64,000 nt of DNA, from NCBI RefSeq assembly GCF_001720485.1, contig NZ_CP017114.1:2914001-2978000 (forward strand), in the 5' to 3' direction. The notes under the pieces are model-generated. The model worked only from the letters and a program-made list of their open reading frames with translations, was not told the origin of the DNA and ran no database searches. A program made the translations under genes and the position numbers. The DNA is from Cobetia marina (lineage in GTDB: Bacteria > Pseudomonadota > Gammaproteobacteria > Pseudomonadales > Halomonadaceae). This document shows positions 46,631-55,512 of this stretch, in pieces; position 1 is the first letter of the stretch, and each line of letters begins with the position of its first letter.

Positions 46631-49600
46631 TCAGCGCTTGCCAGTGTCCTTGTCATTGCCCGCTGAGCCATCCGTCTTGCTGGCCGTAGGCTTGGCATCA
46701 TCCTTCTTGGCCTCTTCCGCTGCCTTGGCGGCGGCGGCCTTGCTGGCGCTGGAGGGACGACCACGGCGCGGCTTGGGCGCTTCGCTGGTGGTGTCGCTCT
46801 TGGCATCTGCACCCGCCGCACTGCCAGTGTCACTCTTGGCGGCAGATCCAGCAGCCTTGGCAGTGCTTCCAGCACCTGTGCTGCTGGCGATCTTGGCAGT
46901 GCTTCCGGTGCTCGCACTCCCTGTCGAGCTGGAGGCTGGCTTGCTGGCCGCGGCGCGCTTGGTGGTGCTGGCTGTCGTCTTTCTGGAGGCCGCCGGCTTG
47001 CTTGCCGCGGTGCTCTTGGGAGCACTGGCCGCCGCCTTGCTCTGTGTCGCAGGCTGCTTGGCAGCGGGCGATGTCGCCGTGCTGCTGGAGCCCGAGGCAG
47101 TGGAAGCAGCGCCGCCGGTTGAGGTGCCGGACGCAGACGTCTTGCTGTCAGAGGCTGGCTTGCTTGCCGTCGTCTTGGCCGCAGTTGTCTTGCTCGCGGT
47201 CGTCTTGTTCGCGGTCGTCTTGTTGGCAGCTGTCTTGCGCGGCGTGGAGGTCTTTCTCGCCGTGGTGGTCTTCGCCGTTGAGCTACCTGTACTGCTGGCA
47301 GCCGTGCTCGCAGTGCTCGGTTTTGCCGTGCTCGGTTTTGCCGTGCTCTGTTTTGCAGTGCTGTCGCTGGCCGTGCTGCTGGTGGGCGTTGCGCTCTTGG
47401 CAGCAGTGCTCTTGGCAGCAGTGCTCTTGGCAGCAGTGCTCTTGGTAGCAGGGCTTTTGGAAGCTGTGCTCTTGGGTGCAGCACGTTTGCGCGCGGCGGG
47501 CTTGCTTGCCGGCGCTGCTGACTCAGTAGCCGCTGATGCCGCCTTGGAAGCGGCAGGCCCGGTGCTGGCGCCTTGCGCCCTGGAGGCACCGGACGAGCTG
47601 CTGCCCTTCGCGTCGCTGGCATCATTGCTCGCCTTGCCCGCCGCGCTCCCTGTCATTGCCGACACCATCTCTTCCAGCGGCAATGTCACCTGCTTGAGCG
47701 CGTCATTCACACTCTTCTCGACCGTCTCCTGCACATCACGCACGGTCTTGAGCTGCGCCTGTGCGGCTGAGGTGATCTCTTCCGGCACAGTCTGGCCGAG
47801 TACTTCCGGAATGGTCTGGCGCGCATAACGCCCCGGCGCCGCTTCGATCACGTCGAGCTTGCCCTCACCCGGCGTGCGCGCAGAGACTTCCGGTTCAGGC
47901 TCGACGAAACCATTGCCGGACATCCATGCCTGCCAGTCATTCCACCAGGAGCCTTCATGCGCCTCGGTGCCCTCAAGCCAGGCATCCGGTGTCGCCGGCA
48001 GCTCGTCATTGGTGACGTAGCCGTACTTGTTCTTGTGCGGCGGATTGACGATACCCGCGATATGGCCTGAGCCACCCAGCACGAAGCGCTTGATGGAAGC
48101 CTTGGGCAGCTGGGTGCCGTTGTAGGTGGTCTGCCACTTGGCGATGTGATCCTCGCGGGCAGAGACCCAATAGCTGGGAATCTCGATCTGCGAGAGGTCG
48201 ATCGGCACACCGTCCAGCTCGATACCGCCGGGCTGCACAAGGCGGTTCTCCAGATACATGTGACGCAGATACCAGGCATGGGTACCGGCCGGCAGGTTGG
48301 TGCCGTCGGTATTCCAGTACAGCAGGTCGAACGCGGTCGGCGCTTCGCCCTTGAGATAGTTGGAGACGTAGAACGACCAGAAGAGGTCATTCTCGCGCAG
48401 CAGGTTGAAGGAGAACGCCATCACGCGGCCATCCAGGTAGCCGTCCTGCGCCATCTGCTTCTCAAGGCCCTGCAGTACCGGCTCGTTGAGGAAGACACCG
48501 ATCTCGCCGGGATCGGAGAAGTCCTGCAACGTCGCCATGTAACTGACCGAGCGCACGCGATCCGCCTGTTTCCTGGCCGTGAGATAGGCCATGGTGCTGG
48601 CCGTCAGCGTGCCGCCGATGCAGTAGGACAGGATATTGACCTGCTTCTCGCCGGTGGCCTGTTCGATGGCATCCATCGCGGCAAGCGGCCCCATCTGCAT
48701 GTAATCGGCCCAGGTGAGATCGCTCTGCTCCGGCCCGGGATTGCGCCAGGAGATCAGGAACACGGTGTGCCCCTGCTCCACCAGCCAGCGCATCATCGAA
48801 TTGTCCTGACGCAGATCGAGAATGTAGTACTTGTTGATCCACGGCGGCACGACCAGCAACGGCGTACTGAAGGCCTTTTCCGTCGCCGGGCGGTACTGGA
48901 TCAGCTGGATCAGCTCATTCTCGAATACCACATCCCCCGGCGTGACGGCGATGTTGTCGCCGAGACGGAAGGCTTCGGTGTCGGTCATCGCGACATTGAT
49001 GCCTTCGGCGGAGTTGGCAAGGTCTTCCCGCAGACGCTTCAAGCCGTCGAGCAGATTCTGGCCGCCGGTTTCACGGGTCACCCGCTGCACTTCCGGGTTG
49101 GTGGAGGCGAAGTTGGAGGGCGAGAAGGCACTGACGTACTGGCGCGCGTAGAACTCGAGATTGCGCTTCTGGCTCTCCGGCAATCCCTTGATGCCCGCCA
49201 GCATCTCATCCACGGCGCGCGAGAACAGCAGGTATTGCTGCACGAGGAAGTGATAATACGGTTCGCTCTGCCAAGCCTCATCGCGGAAGCGACGATCAGA
49301 GCGTGCGGGGCTGATCACGGGCTCGACACTCTCACCGCTCATCTCGCGCAGCGTGCCCTGCATCAGGGCCATCTGGTCCTGGAAGAGGCGGGTCTGCGTG
49401 GAAATCAGCAATTGGGGGTCACGTGCCAGCGCCTCCGCGCCTGCCTGGAAGCAACGTCCCATCTCGTCGTAGATGGTGGAGGCAGCAGCACTTGGCCACA
49501 GGCGCTCCAGCATGTCACTCATCAGAGCCTGATACTGGGTGCTGGCTTCCTGTACCACGCCGGCCCATTCACCGCCGTCGACGCCATCGGGGAACAGATG

Positions 49601-49654
49601 GGAAAAGGCCTGAGAGAATGCCTGAGAAAGTGCCTGCTGCTGGGCTGAAACCAT
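46631..49654 (-). CDS. phaC: Class I PHA synthase with histone-like C-terminal tail
   Basis: Polymerises (R)-3-hydroxyacyl-CoA into polyhydroxyalkanoate on granules. Residues 1-600 are a normal class I synthase with the catalytic triad Cys345 (SYCIGGT), Asp502 (REDHIAKW) and His531 (GGSGHIAG). A short phasin-like helix follows (about 610-660, LKTVRDVQETVEKSVNDALKQV). From about 670 to 1007 there is a Lys/Ala/Ser/Thr low-complexity tail with STAAK-type pentapeptides and, near 961-969, PKPRRGRPS, an AT-hook-like core. Class I enzymes are usually about 590 aa, so the tail is the odd feature. Start 49654 has GGAGG about 10 nt upstream. A DNA-binding role for the tail is inferred. Confidence 0.93.
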   Translation of the reverse strand: MVSAQQQALSQAFSQAFSHLFPDGVDGGEWAGVVQEASTQYQALMSDMLERLWPSAAASTIYDEMGRCFQAGAEALARDPQLLISTQTRLFQDQMALMQGTLREMSGESVEPVISPARSDRRFRDEAWQSEPYYHFLVQQYLLFSRAVDEMLAGIKGLPESQKRNLEFYARQYVSAFSPSNFASTNPEVQRVTRETGGQNLLDGLKRLREDLANSAEGINVAMTDTEAFRLGDNIAVTPGDVVFENELIQLIQYRPATEKAFSTPLLVVPPWINKYYILDLRQDNSMMRWLVEQGHTVFLISWRNPGPEQSDLTWADYMQMGPLAAMDAIEQATGEKQVNILSYCIGGTLTASTMAYLTARKQADRVRSVSYMATLQDFSDPGEIGVFLNEPVLQGLEKQMAQDGYLDGRVMAFSFNLLRENDLFWSFYVSNYLKGEAPTAFDLLYWNTDGTNLPAGTHAWYLRHMYLENRLVQPGGIELDGVPIDLSQIEIPSYWVSAREDHIAKWQTTYNGTQLPKASIKRFVLGGSGHIAGIVNPPHKNKYGYVTNDELPATPDAWLEGTEAHEGSWWNDWQAWMSGNGFVEPEPEVSARTPGEGKLDVIEAAPGRYARQTIPEVLGQTVPEEITSAAQAQLKTVRDVQETVEKSVNDALKQVTLPLEEMVSAMTGSAAGKASNDASDAKGSSSSGASRAQGASTGPAASKAASAATESAAPASKPAARKRAAPKSTASKSPATKSTAAKSTAAKSTAAKSATPTSSTASDSTAKQSTAKPSTAKPSTASTAASSTGSSTAKTTTARKTSTPRKTAANKTTANKTTASKTTAAKTTASKPASDSKTSASGTSTGGAASTASGSSSTATSPAAKQPATQSKAAASAPKSTAASKPAASRKTTASTTKRAAASKPASSSTGSASTGSTAKIASSTGAGSTAKAAGSAAKSDTGSAAGADAKSDTTSEAPKPRRGRPSSASKAAAAKAAEEAKKDDAKPTASKTDGSAGNDKDTGKR
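47169..47450. repeat. 15-bp-period repeats in the phaC tail
   Basis: Three tandem blocks with a 15-bp period, all in frame: 47169-47228 (GTCGTCTTGTTCGCG type), 47313-47357 (GTGCTCGGTTTTGCC type, 3 units) and 47391-47450 (GTGCTCTTGGCAGCA type, 4 units). On the minus strand each unit encodes a Lys/Thr/Ser/Ala pentapeptide. Confidence 0.9.
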
Positions 49655-49850
49655 ATCGCCCGTCCTCCTTGTCATTGGCTATCGAAGCATGGCTGTCGAA
49701 CGAACGCCGACATGCACGATTTCATCGAACCGAATCCTTCCGTACCTCTGCAGTGCAATGCCCTCGAAAGGCGTTCGCGGCGCCGTCACTGGCACCTTGC
49801 ACCGACTCTCTTCACTCTGGCGTCACTTTGGCAGGCCAGAGCCTTGCAGT

Positions 49851-49899
49851 CCGCTTTCCGTCGCATTCATGCCAGAGGCGCGAATACGACGGAAAGCCG
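49851..49899. repeat. 18-bp inverted repeat upstream of phaC
   Basis: CCGCTTTCCGTCGCATTC pairs with GAATACGACGGAAAGCCG, with one or two mismatches around a 13-nt loop, about 200 nt before the phaC start and after the phaP terminator. No T-run follows on either strand, so an operator or leader structure is likelier than a terminator. Confidence 0.6.
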
Positions 49900-49989
49900 G
49901 CTGAGACCTCTCATCTGTCGTCTTGCCGCCTCGGGGGGCGACTCTCAGCATGCACCCGGGCCGTGATGGGGGCAATGCCTGACCTCGCC

Positions 49990-50019
49990 AAAAAAAGGGC
50001 TGGCGCATGCGCCAGCCCT
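49990..50019 (-). terminator. Strong intrinsic terminator of phaP
   Basis: Minus strand: AGGGCTGGCGCATGCGCCAGCCCT palindrome split at GCGC|ATGC, then seven T residues, 12 nt past the phaP stop. It separates phaP transcription from phaC. Confidence 0.9.
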
Positions 50020-50031
50020 CTCGATGATTCT

Positions 50032-50481
50032 TCAGCTCTGCTTGGCGCGGCTGGTGGCACTTGCCGGCTTGCTGGTGCTGTCTTTCGCGGCATCCGCCGT
50101 GGCGGAAGACGCCTTGCTGGCAGCGGAAGATGCCTTGTCCGTGGCTTCCTTGCCCGCATCGGAATAGGCCTGTTCCATCTGGCTGCGCATCTCGTTGCCC
50201 ATTTCCGCCAGTTTCAGGGAATCGTCCATCATCTGCTGGGACAGCTCGGTGGCCACTTCCAGCTGACGATTGCCGAATTCGCTGAGCTGCTCGACACTCT
50301 TCACTTCCGTCGCGGCGCGGGCACGCTCGAAACCGGTATCGGCATAGCGCTTGGCGGCATCCATCTGGAACTCGGCCACCTTGCTCATGTGGTCGAGCAC
50401 CAGGCTGTTGAGCTTGCGCATCGGCTGATAGAAGCTGCGAGCCTGCTCGGCAAAGGCGTTGAACATCTGATCCTGTTGCAT
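50032..50481 (-). CDS. phaP: Phasin (PHA granule-associated protein)
   Basis: A 149-aa phasin. Residues 1-115 are amphipathic helices typical of the family (MFNAFAEQARSFYQPMRKLNSLVLDHMSKVAEFQMDAAKRYAD), which coat PHA granules. The last 35 residues form a basic Ala/Ser/Lys tail (SKASSATADAAKDSTSKPAS...RAKQS) similar in composition to the PhaC tail. GGAGG supports start 50481. It lies between phaC and a third granule-type gene and has its own strong terminator, which suits a highly expressed coat protein. Confidence 0.9.
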   Translation of the reverse strand: MQQDQMFNAFAEQARSFYQPMRKLNSLVLDHMSKVAEFQMDAAKRYADTGFERARAATEVKSVEQLSEFGNRQLEVATELSQQMMDDSLKLAEMGNEMRSQMEQAYSDAGKEATDKASSAASKASSATADAAKDSTSKPASATSRAKQS

Positions 50482-50651
50482 GACGGTTCCTCCCATGGAT
50501 TCCGTACCGGAAGAGCGCGCAGAAGACTCTGCGCCATCTTTGGAGCGCAGCATTATGCTGCACTGCACAAAGACTAGTCTGCTCCCGAAGCGGTTGCAAT
50601 CCCATGACGATAATCCTGCACCGCAATGCCTTCAGCTTCCCTCGTCATCCA

Positions 50652-51161
50652 TCAGTCACGCTGACTGCGTGAGCGCGCGCTGGCGGCCTTGGGTCTGTCC
50701 TCAGCGGCCGCCTTCTGCGCAGCTCCCGCATGCGGGTCATTCCCAGCGGGCTCACTGTCGCCACCACTGGCCCCACCACTGGCGTTGCCCGTGCCCTGCT
50801 GACCGAACTGCTGCAAGGTATCCAGCATCATCTTCTGGTACTGCTGGAAAGCCGCCATGCCCTTGGCCATGCTGTCGCCCATCTCATTGGATGAGGCCCC
50901 CGGGGAATCGGCCGCTGACGCGCCGCCCATCCCCGCCATGCCTTCCGCCATCCCCGGCGGCATGAACCTGGCAAACGGCGTGCCCGCCCCCGGTGTCATC
51001 AGCGGCTTGAGCAGGCTCATCGGATCATAGCCCTCGACGCCCGCTTCCATCTGACGACGAAAGCGCTCCATCAATTCCTGTTGAAAGGCTTCCACATCCG
51101 GCAGGCCCATCGCCTGGCGAAACTCCTGAGGCGTCAGGTCGAATTCGACATTGATCTTCAT
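50652..51161 (-). CDS. DUF6489-like protein of the PHA locus
   Basis: A 169-aa protein whose N-terminus (MKINVEFDLTPQEFRQAMGLPDVEAFQQELMERFRRQM) resembles DUF6489 proteins, which I recall near PHA genes. The middle is Met/Gly/Pro-rich and contains an amphipathic helix (MAAFQQYQKMMLDTLQQFG); the end is a basic, disordered Ala/Arg/Ser tail. It is probably granule-associated or a synthase accessory factor by location. It is 170 bp upstream of phaP on the same strand. The function is not established. Confidence 0.65.
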   Translation of the reverse strand: MKINVEFDLTPQEFRQAMGLPDVEAFQQELMERFRRQMEAGVEGYDPMSLLKPLMTPGAGTPFARFMPPGMAEGMAGMGGASAADSPGASSNEMGDSMAKGMAAFQQYQKMMLDTLQQFGQQGTGNASGGASGGDSEPAGNDPHAGAAQKAAAEDRPKAASARSRSQRD

Positions 51162-51313
51162 GGCAGTGTCCTTGTGTTGTCTGCCCGCGCACGGCGTGGT
51201 GCGCGAGTCCGCTGGCATGCTTGCCATTCGAGTCTAGCAGCGAGAATGACACGGGGGCAGCCTGCTACTTACGCCTTTTCTTATTTACTTTGTGCAAGCC
51301 AACCCACCACGCA

Positions 51314-51365
51314 AGACGCCCCAGCCACGAAGGATGCAGGGCATCACTCCACGGATGGGGCGTCT
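51314..51365 (+). terminator. Long-loop hairpin between aroC and the DUF6489-like gene
   Basis: AGACGCCCCA / TGGGGCGTCT, 10-bp perfect stem with a 32-nt loop, followed by CTTTCTC on the plus strand. Its orientation does not match either minus-strand neighbour well. Confidence 0.35.
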
Positions 51366-51379
51366 CTTTCTCACTAAAA

Positions 51380-51438
51380 GTTCAGCAGCTTGGCAGCGTT
51401 ACAAGTTCAACAGCTGGGCAGCGCCAGCAGTTCAGCCG
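51380..51438. repeat. 25-bp imperfect tandem repeat after aroC
   Basis: GTTCAGCAGCTTGGCAGCG (51380) recurs as GTTCAACAGCTGGGCAGCG (51405) and in part at 51430, with period 25. It lies just past the aroC stop. Confidence 0.7.
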
Positions 51439-51451
51439 CGCCGCAAGCGGC

Positions 51452-52543
51452 TTACACCTCGCGCAGCACCGGTGTGTCGACCTTGACGTCGGCATTCTGG
51501 CCACGATGGCGCAGCAGGTGGTCCATCAACGTCAGCGCGACCATCGCCTCGGCGATCGGCGTGGCACGGATGCCGACACACGGATCATGACGGCCGGTGG
51601 TGATCACCTCGACCGCCTCGCCGTTGACGTCGATGCTGCGACCCGGCAGTCGCAGGCTGGAGGTCGGCTTGAGCGCGATGCTGGCACGCAGGGTCTGGCC
51701 GCTGGTGATACCGCCCAGGATGCCGCCGGCATGATTGGAGAGGAAACCTTCCGGCGTCATCTCGTCACGGTGCTCGGTACCCTTCTGGCTGACCACGGCG
51801 AACCCGTCCCCGATCTCGACGCCCTTGACGGCGTTGATGCTCATCAGGCCATGGGCCAGCTCGGCATCGATGCGATCGAAGATCGGCTCACCGAGACCCA
51901 CCGGCACGCCAGTCGCCTCGACGGTGACCTTGGCGCCCACGGAATCGCCTTCCTTGCGCAGGGCGTCCATGTACTGCTCCAGCTCCTCGAGGCGGTCCGC
52001 ATCGCCACAGAAGAACGGATTGGTGTCGACCAGCGACCAGTCCTTGACCTCAAGCTCGATGGGACCGAGCTGGGACAGATAGCCGCGCACCTGCACGCCG
52101 TGGCTCGCCAGATACTTCTTGGCGATGGCACCGGCGGCGACGCGCATGGCCGTCTCGCGCGCGGAGCTGCGGCCACCGCCACGGTAGTCACGCTCACCAT
52201 ACTTGTGGTGATAGGTGTAGTCGGCGTGGGCCGGACGGAACTGGTCCTTGATCTTGCCGTAGTCCTTGGAGCGCTGATCGGTGTTCTCGATCATCAGGCC
52301 GATGGCCGTGCCGGTGGTGCGGCCCTCGAACACGCCCGAGAGAATGCGCACCTGGTCCGGCTCGCGCCGCTGGGTGGTGTGACGCGAGGTACCGGGGCGG
52401 CGGCGGTCCAGATCGATCTGCAGATCCGCTTCGCTGATCTCGATGCCCGGCGGGCAACCATCGATGATGGCGCCCAGCGCCGGGCCATGGCTTTCGCCGA
52501 AGGTGGTGACAGTGAACAGCTTGCCGAAGGTATTTCCGGACAT
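51452..52543 (-). CDS. aroC: Chorismate synthase
   Basis: Last step of the shikimate pathway, eliminating phosphate from EPSP with reduced FMN. The 363-aa protein has the family signatures [18 protein letters not shown] (residues 15-32), [22 protein letters not shown] and, near the C-terminus, [17 protein letters not shown]. It lies near pheC, which uses chorismate-derived arogenate or prephenate, but on the opposite strand. Confidence 0.98.
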   Translation of the reverse strand: MSGNTFGKLFTVTTFGESHGPALGAIIDGCPPGIEISEADLQIDLDRRRPGTSRHTTQRREPDQVRILSGVFEGRTTGTAIGLMIENTDQRSKDYGKIKDQFRPAHADYTYHHKYGERDYRGGGRSSARETAMRVAAGAIAKKYLASHGVQVRGYLSQLGPIELEVKDWSLVDTNPFFCGDADRLEELEQYMDALRKEGDSVGAKVTVEATGVPVGLGEPIFDRIDAELAHGLMSINAVKGVEIGDGFAVVSQKGTEHRDEMTPEGFLSNHAGGILGGITSGQTLRASIALKPTSSLRLPGRSIDVNGEAVEVITTGRHDPCVGIRATPIAEAMVALTLMDHLLRHRGQNADVKVDTPVLREV

Positions 52544-52654
52544 TCAGGGGGTCCTCAGGCGATGCCGCCGGTCATGGCCGACGGCGTTCTGATAATAGTT
52601 GTCGTGAGCTTTTCAGGTCTGGGGCTGAAGCGACGGCACCAGACGAGCCTGTCT

Positions 52655-53617
52655 TCAGGCGAATTCGGGGGCGCAGACGTCCAGTGTCTGGGCATCGATG
52701 GCGAAGACGCCGTTGCCGCCGCGCTCGAACTCCAGCCACATGAAGGGCACGTCCGGGAACGCGTCCATCAGGTGGCGCTCGGAGTTGCCGACCTCGACGA
52801 TCAAGACGCCGTCGTCGGTCAGGTAGTCACGCGCCTCGCGCAGGATACGGCGCACGATATCCAGGCCATCATCACCGGCGCCCAGCGCCAGCGCCGGCTC
52901 GTGGCCGAATTCCTGCGGCATGTGGGAGAGATCGAAACTGTCCACGTAGGGCGGATTGGAGACGATCAGGTCATAGCGCTTGCCGGCCACGCCCGCGAAC
53001 AGGTCCGACTGCACGGCGATGACCCGCCCTGCCACGTCGTGGCGCTCGATGTTGCGACGCGCGACTTCCAGCGCCTCGCTGCTGATATCGACCAGATCCA
53101 CCTCGGCGGTCGGCATCACCAGCGCCGTGGCGATCCCGATGCAGCCGGAACCGGTGCACATGTCCAGCACCCGGGTCGGCGGCAGTTCCGGGAACCAGGC
53201 CGAGAAGCCGCTCTCGATCAGTTCGGCGATCGGCGAGCGCGGAATCAGCACGCGCTCATCGACATCGAAGGGAACGCCGGTGAAGAAGGCTTCACCGAGC
53301 AGATACGGCAGCGGCTTGCGGGTGGTGATGCGTTCACGCACCAGCGCCACGATGCGCGCACGCTCCATGGTCAGCAGACGGGCGTCGATCACGGCGGGGT
53401 CCGTGTCCCACGGCAGATGCAGCGCACCCAGTACCAGCGCCACCGCCTCGTCCCAGGCAGAGTCGGTGCCGTGGGCGAAGTGCAGACGGTGCGCGTGGAA
53501 CTCGCTGGTCGCCCAGCGAATCAGGTCGCGCAGAGTCACCAGCTCCTCGACGAGACGGGAATCCGGCTCACTGAGGCTGGAAGGATGGCGCAGGTCGGAC
53601 GCGGAAGTAGTGGACAC
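52655..53617 (-). CDS. prmB: Ribosomal protein L3 glutamine methyltransferase
   Basis: Methylates a glutamine of ribosomal protein L3 using S-adenosylmethionine. The 320-aa protein has the SAM motif [14 protein letters not shown] (about 135-150) and the catalytic NPPY in [13 protein letters not shown] prefer the GTG at 53617, preceded by AGGA, over the in-frame TTG at 53647. It is 111 bp upstream of aroC and divergent from the Smr gene, the arrangement also known in E. coli (prmB/smrB). Confidence 0.93.
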   Translation of the reverse strand: MSTTSASDLRHPSSLSEPDSRLVEELVTLRDLIRWATSEFHAHRLHFAHGTDSAWDEAVALVLGALHLPWDTDPAVIDARLLTMERARIVALVRERITTRKPLPYLLGEAFFTGVPFDVDERVLIPRSPIAELIESGFSAWFPELPPTRVLDMCTGSGCIGIATALVMPTAEVDLVDISSEALEVARRNIERHDVAGRVIAVQSDLFAGVAGKRYDLIVSNPPYVDSFDLSHMPQEFGHEPALALGAGDDGLDIVRRILREARDYLTDDGVLIVEVGNSERHLMDAFPDVPFMWLEFERGGNGVFAIDAQTLDVCAPEFA

Positions 53618-53802
53618 GGTGATTCCTGTAAGCGGACAGATGGACAACGAGCGCCGCCAGTCATGAAGCGTCGGTGGCGTCTCGCGCAGGCATTGTAGCG
53701 TTCACGAGGCGTGGCGGCGACCCTTGCACGCGCCATGGTCACCGCGCGTGACGTGCGCGACATCATGGGACGCCACTGACCTTGCACGGCACGGCGCGGT
53801 GC

Positions 53803-53830
53803 TTCACAGCACCGACAGCCACGCTATACT
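53803..53830 (+). promoter_or_regulatory. Candidate sigma-70 promoter of the Smr gene
   Basis: TTCACA, 16-bp spacer, TATACT on the plus strand. The expected transcript start near 53837 makes upstream start codons unlikely and points to the ATG at 53869. Confidence 0.6.
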
Positions 53831-53868
53831 GCGCCCCTTGCCATTCACCGCTTGCGGAGCCCCCAGCC

Positions 53869-54473
53869 ATGCCCCCCGACACGACGACAGCTCGGATGAC
53901 GGCGACGATTTCAACGCCTTCCGCGCCGCCCTCAAACAGGCCGGCGTGCGCAAGATCACCAGCAACCGGGCAGACCCCGGCCGCAAGCCGCTCAGCCGTG
54001 ACGAGCAGGCCCGACTGGCCGCGCGTCGCGCTGCCGCCAGCGAAGCCTCGACCGACTCTCTCGGCACGCCATCGCGCACCACGGACGGCCAGGTCGAACC
54101 GGTCACGCCCAGCCAGCTGCTCGACTTCGCGGTACCGGACCTCCCCTACCGCCAGCGCCAGCGCCTCAAGCGCGGCGAGATCGCCTGGGAAGCCGGTCTC
54201 GATCTGCACGGCTACACACTGGAGCAGGCGCGCAGCGAGCTGGAATCCTTCATCGATGACGCCATCGCGCGGCGCTCACGCTGTGTGCTGGTCGTACATG
54301 GCAAGGCGTGGACCGGCATGGCGGATCACCCGATCATCAAGAGCCACGTCAACGCCTGGCTGCGCCAGTGGCCGGACGTGCTGGCCTTCACCTCGGCGCT
54401 GGAGCTGGACGGCGGCAGCGGCGCAGTTTATGTATTGTTGCGCAGCAAGGGCCGTGATCCGTTGATGGACTGA
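53869..54473 (+). CDS. smrB: Smr-domain protein SmrB, start out of frame
   Basis: A putative ribosome-collision endonuclease of the SmrB type, with a C-terminal Smr domain (LDLHGYTLEQARSELESFIDDAI, VLVVHGKAWTG) and an N-terminal acidic region (DDSSDDGDDFNAFRAAL). The only well-placed start is the ATG at 53869, with GGAG 11 nt upstream and a promoter at 53803, but it is in a different frame from the Smr domain. The run of six C after the ATG (53872-53877) would restore the frame if it had seven. In-frame alternatives are TTG codons (53724, 53838) without ribosome sites. Either a sequencing error, a phase-variable tract or a mis-set start. Confidence 0.8.
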
Positions 54474-54573
54474 GCGCCCCCTCGGTCGTCACGCCGCCGA
54501 CAAATTGACGATCTGAACATCTGAAGCAGGCCTCACGCCGAGCCTGCCACCATAACGACAAGGGAACACCCCG

Positions 54574-55416
54574 ATGACACCCAACGCTGAACACTCCACA
54601 CGCCAGCCCTCACGCCGCGCGCGCTCCACCGCCATCTTCAGCGGCGTGACCGCAGCCACCCTGTCACTGACGCTTGCCATGCCCGCTGCCGCCAGCGATT
54701 CCCTGACCGACAGCACGCTTTCCCGCGTGAAGGACACTCAGGTGCTGAAGGTCTGCACCACCGGTGACTATGCCCCCTTCAGCCATCGTGAAGACGACGG
54801 CGAGTTCGAGGGCATCGACCTCGACATGGCCGCCTCGCTGGCCGCAAGCCTGGGCGCAAGCGTCGAGACGGTTCCGACCAGCTGGCCGACGCTGATGGAG
54901 GACTTCACCTCCGGCAAGTGCGACATCGCCATGTCCGGTATCTCGATCAAGCTGGATCGTCAGGCACAGGCCTACTTCAGCCTGCCCTACCAGACCGGCG
55001 GCAAGACGCCCATCGTGCGCTGTGAAGATGTCGACAAGTACCAGACCGTCGCCCAGATCAATCAGCCAGGCGTGCGCATCACCGTCAATCCGGGCGGTAC
55101 CAACGAGCGCTTCGCCAACGAGTTTCTCGGTGATGCCACCCGTGTGGCACACGATGACAACCGCACCATCTTCAACAACATCATCGAAGACCGCGCCGAC
55201 GTGATGGTGACGGATGCCATCGAGACCCAGCTGCAGGCCAGCCGTCACCCGGCGCTGTGCAGCGTGCATCCGGACACGCCATTCACCTTCTCCCAGAAGG
55301 GCTATCTGCTGCCGCTGGGTGACAACATCTGGAAAGCCTATGTGGATCAGTGGCTGACCCAGATGCAGGGCACCGGCGAGCAGGCCGCTATCTTCGAGAA
55401 ATGGATCAAGGGCTGA
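54574..55416 (+). CDS. pheC: Cyclohexadienyl dehydratase (periplasmic)
   Basis: Converts prephenate to phenylpyruvate or arogenate to phenylalanine. The 280-aa protein has a long signal peptide (cleavage likely after PAAA, about residue 40) and a bilobed solute-binding-protein fold. It matches Pseudomonas PheC through VCTTGDYAPFSHREDDGEFEG, CDIAMSGISI, VNPGGTNERF and MVTDAIETQLQASRHPALCSVHP, so I prefer PheC to a generic amino-acid-binding protein. No ABC-transporter genes adjoin it, which agrees. It follows the Smr gene by 100 bp. Confidence 0.85.
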   Translation: MTPNAEHSTRQPSRRARSTAIFSGVTAATLSLTLAMPAAASDSLTDSTLSRVKDTQVLKVCTTGDYAPFSHREDDGEFEGIDLDMAASLAASLGASVETVPTSWPTLMEDFTSGKCDIAMSGISIKLDRQAQAYFSLPYQTGGKTPIVRCEDVDKYQTVAQINQPGVRITVNPGGTNERFANEFLGDATRVAHDDNRTIFNNIIEDRADVMVTDAIETQLQASRHPALCSVHPDTPFTFSQKGYLLPLGDNIWKAYVDQWLTQMQGTGEQAAIFEKWIKG

Positions 55417-55452
55417 ACCAGCGCGTCAGCGTCAGCCTGAGCCACATGCCAA

Positions 55453-55484
55453 AAGCCCCCGCCAATCTCGTTTGGCGGGGGCTT
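55453..55484. terminator. Bidirectional terminator
   Basis: AAGCCCCCGCCA / TGGCGGGGGCTT, 12-bp perfect stem between convergent pheC and the patatin gene. Confidence 0.8.
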
Positions 55485-55512
55485 GCGTCATTGCCGCGTG
55501 CTCATCGACCTC

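Noticed and set aside
47169..47450. Regular repeats as a CRISPR array
   Set aside because: Units are 15 bp, contiguous and in frame within phaC, with no spacers.
46638..47828. Plus-strand hydrophobic frame opposite the phaC tail
   Set aside because: It reads as Leu/Ala/Val repeats only because the minus strand encodes Lys/Ala/Ser/Thr repeats.
48146..49648. 500-codon plus-strand frame opposite phaC
   Set aside because: Mirror of the PhaC catalytic core reading; no ribosome site and no recognisable domain.
54574..55416. Amino-acid ABC transporter binding protein
   Set aside because: The fold fits, but the sequence blocks match cyclohexadienyl dehydratase and no permease or ATPase gene is near.
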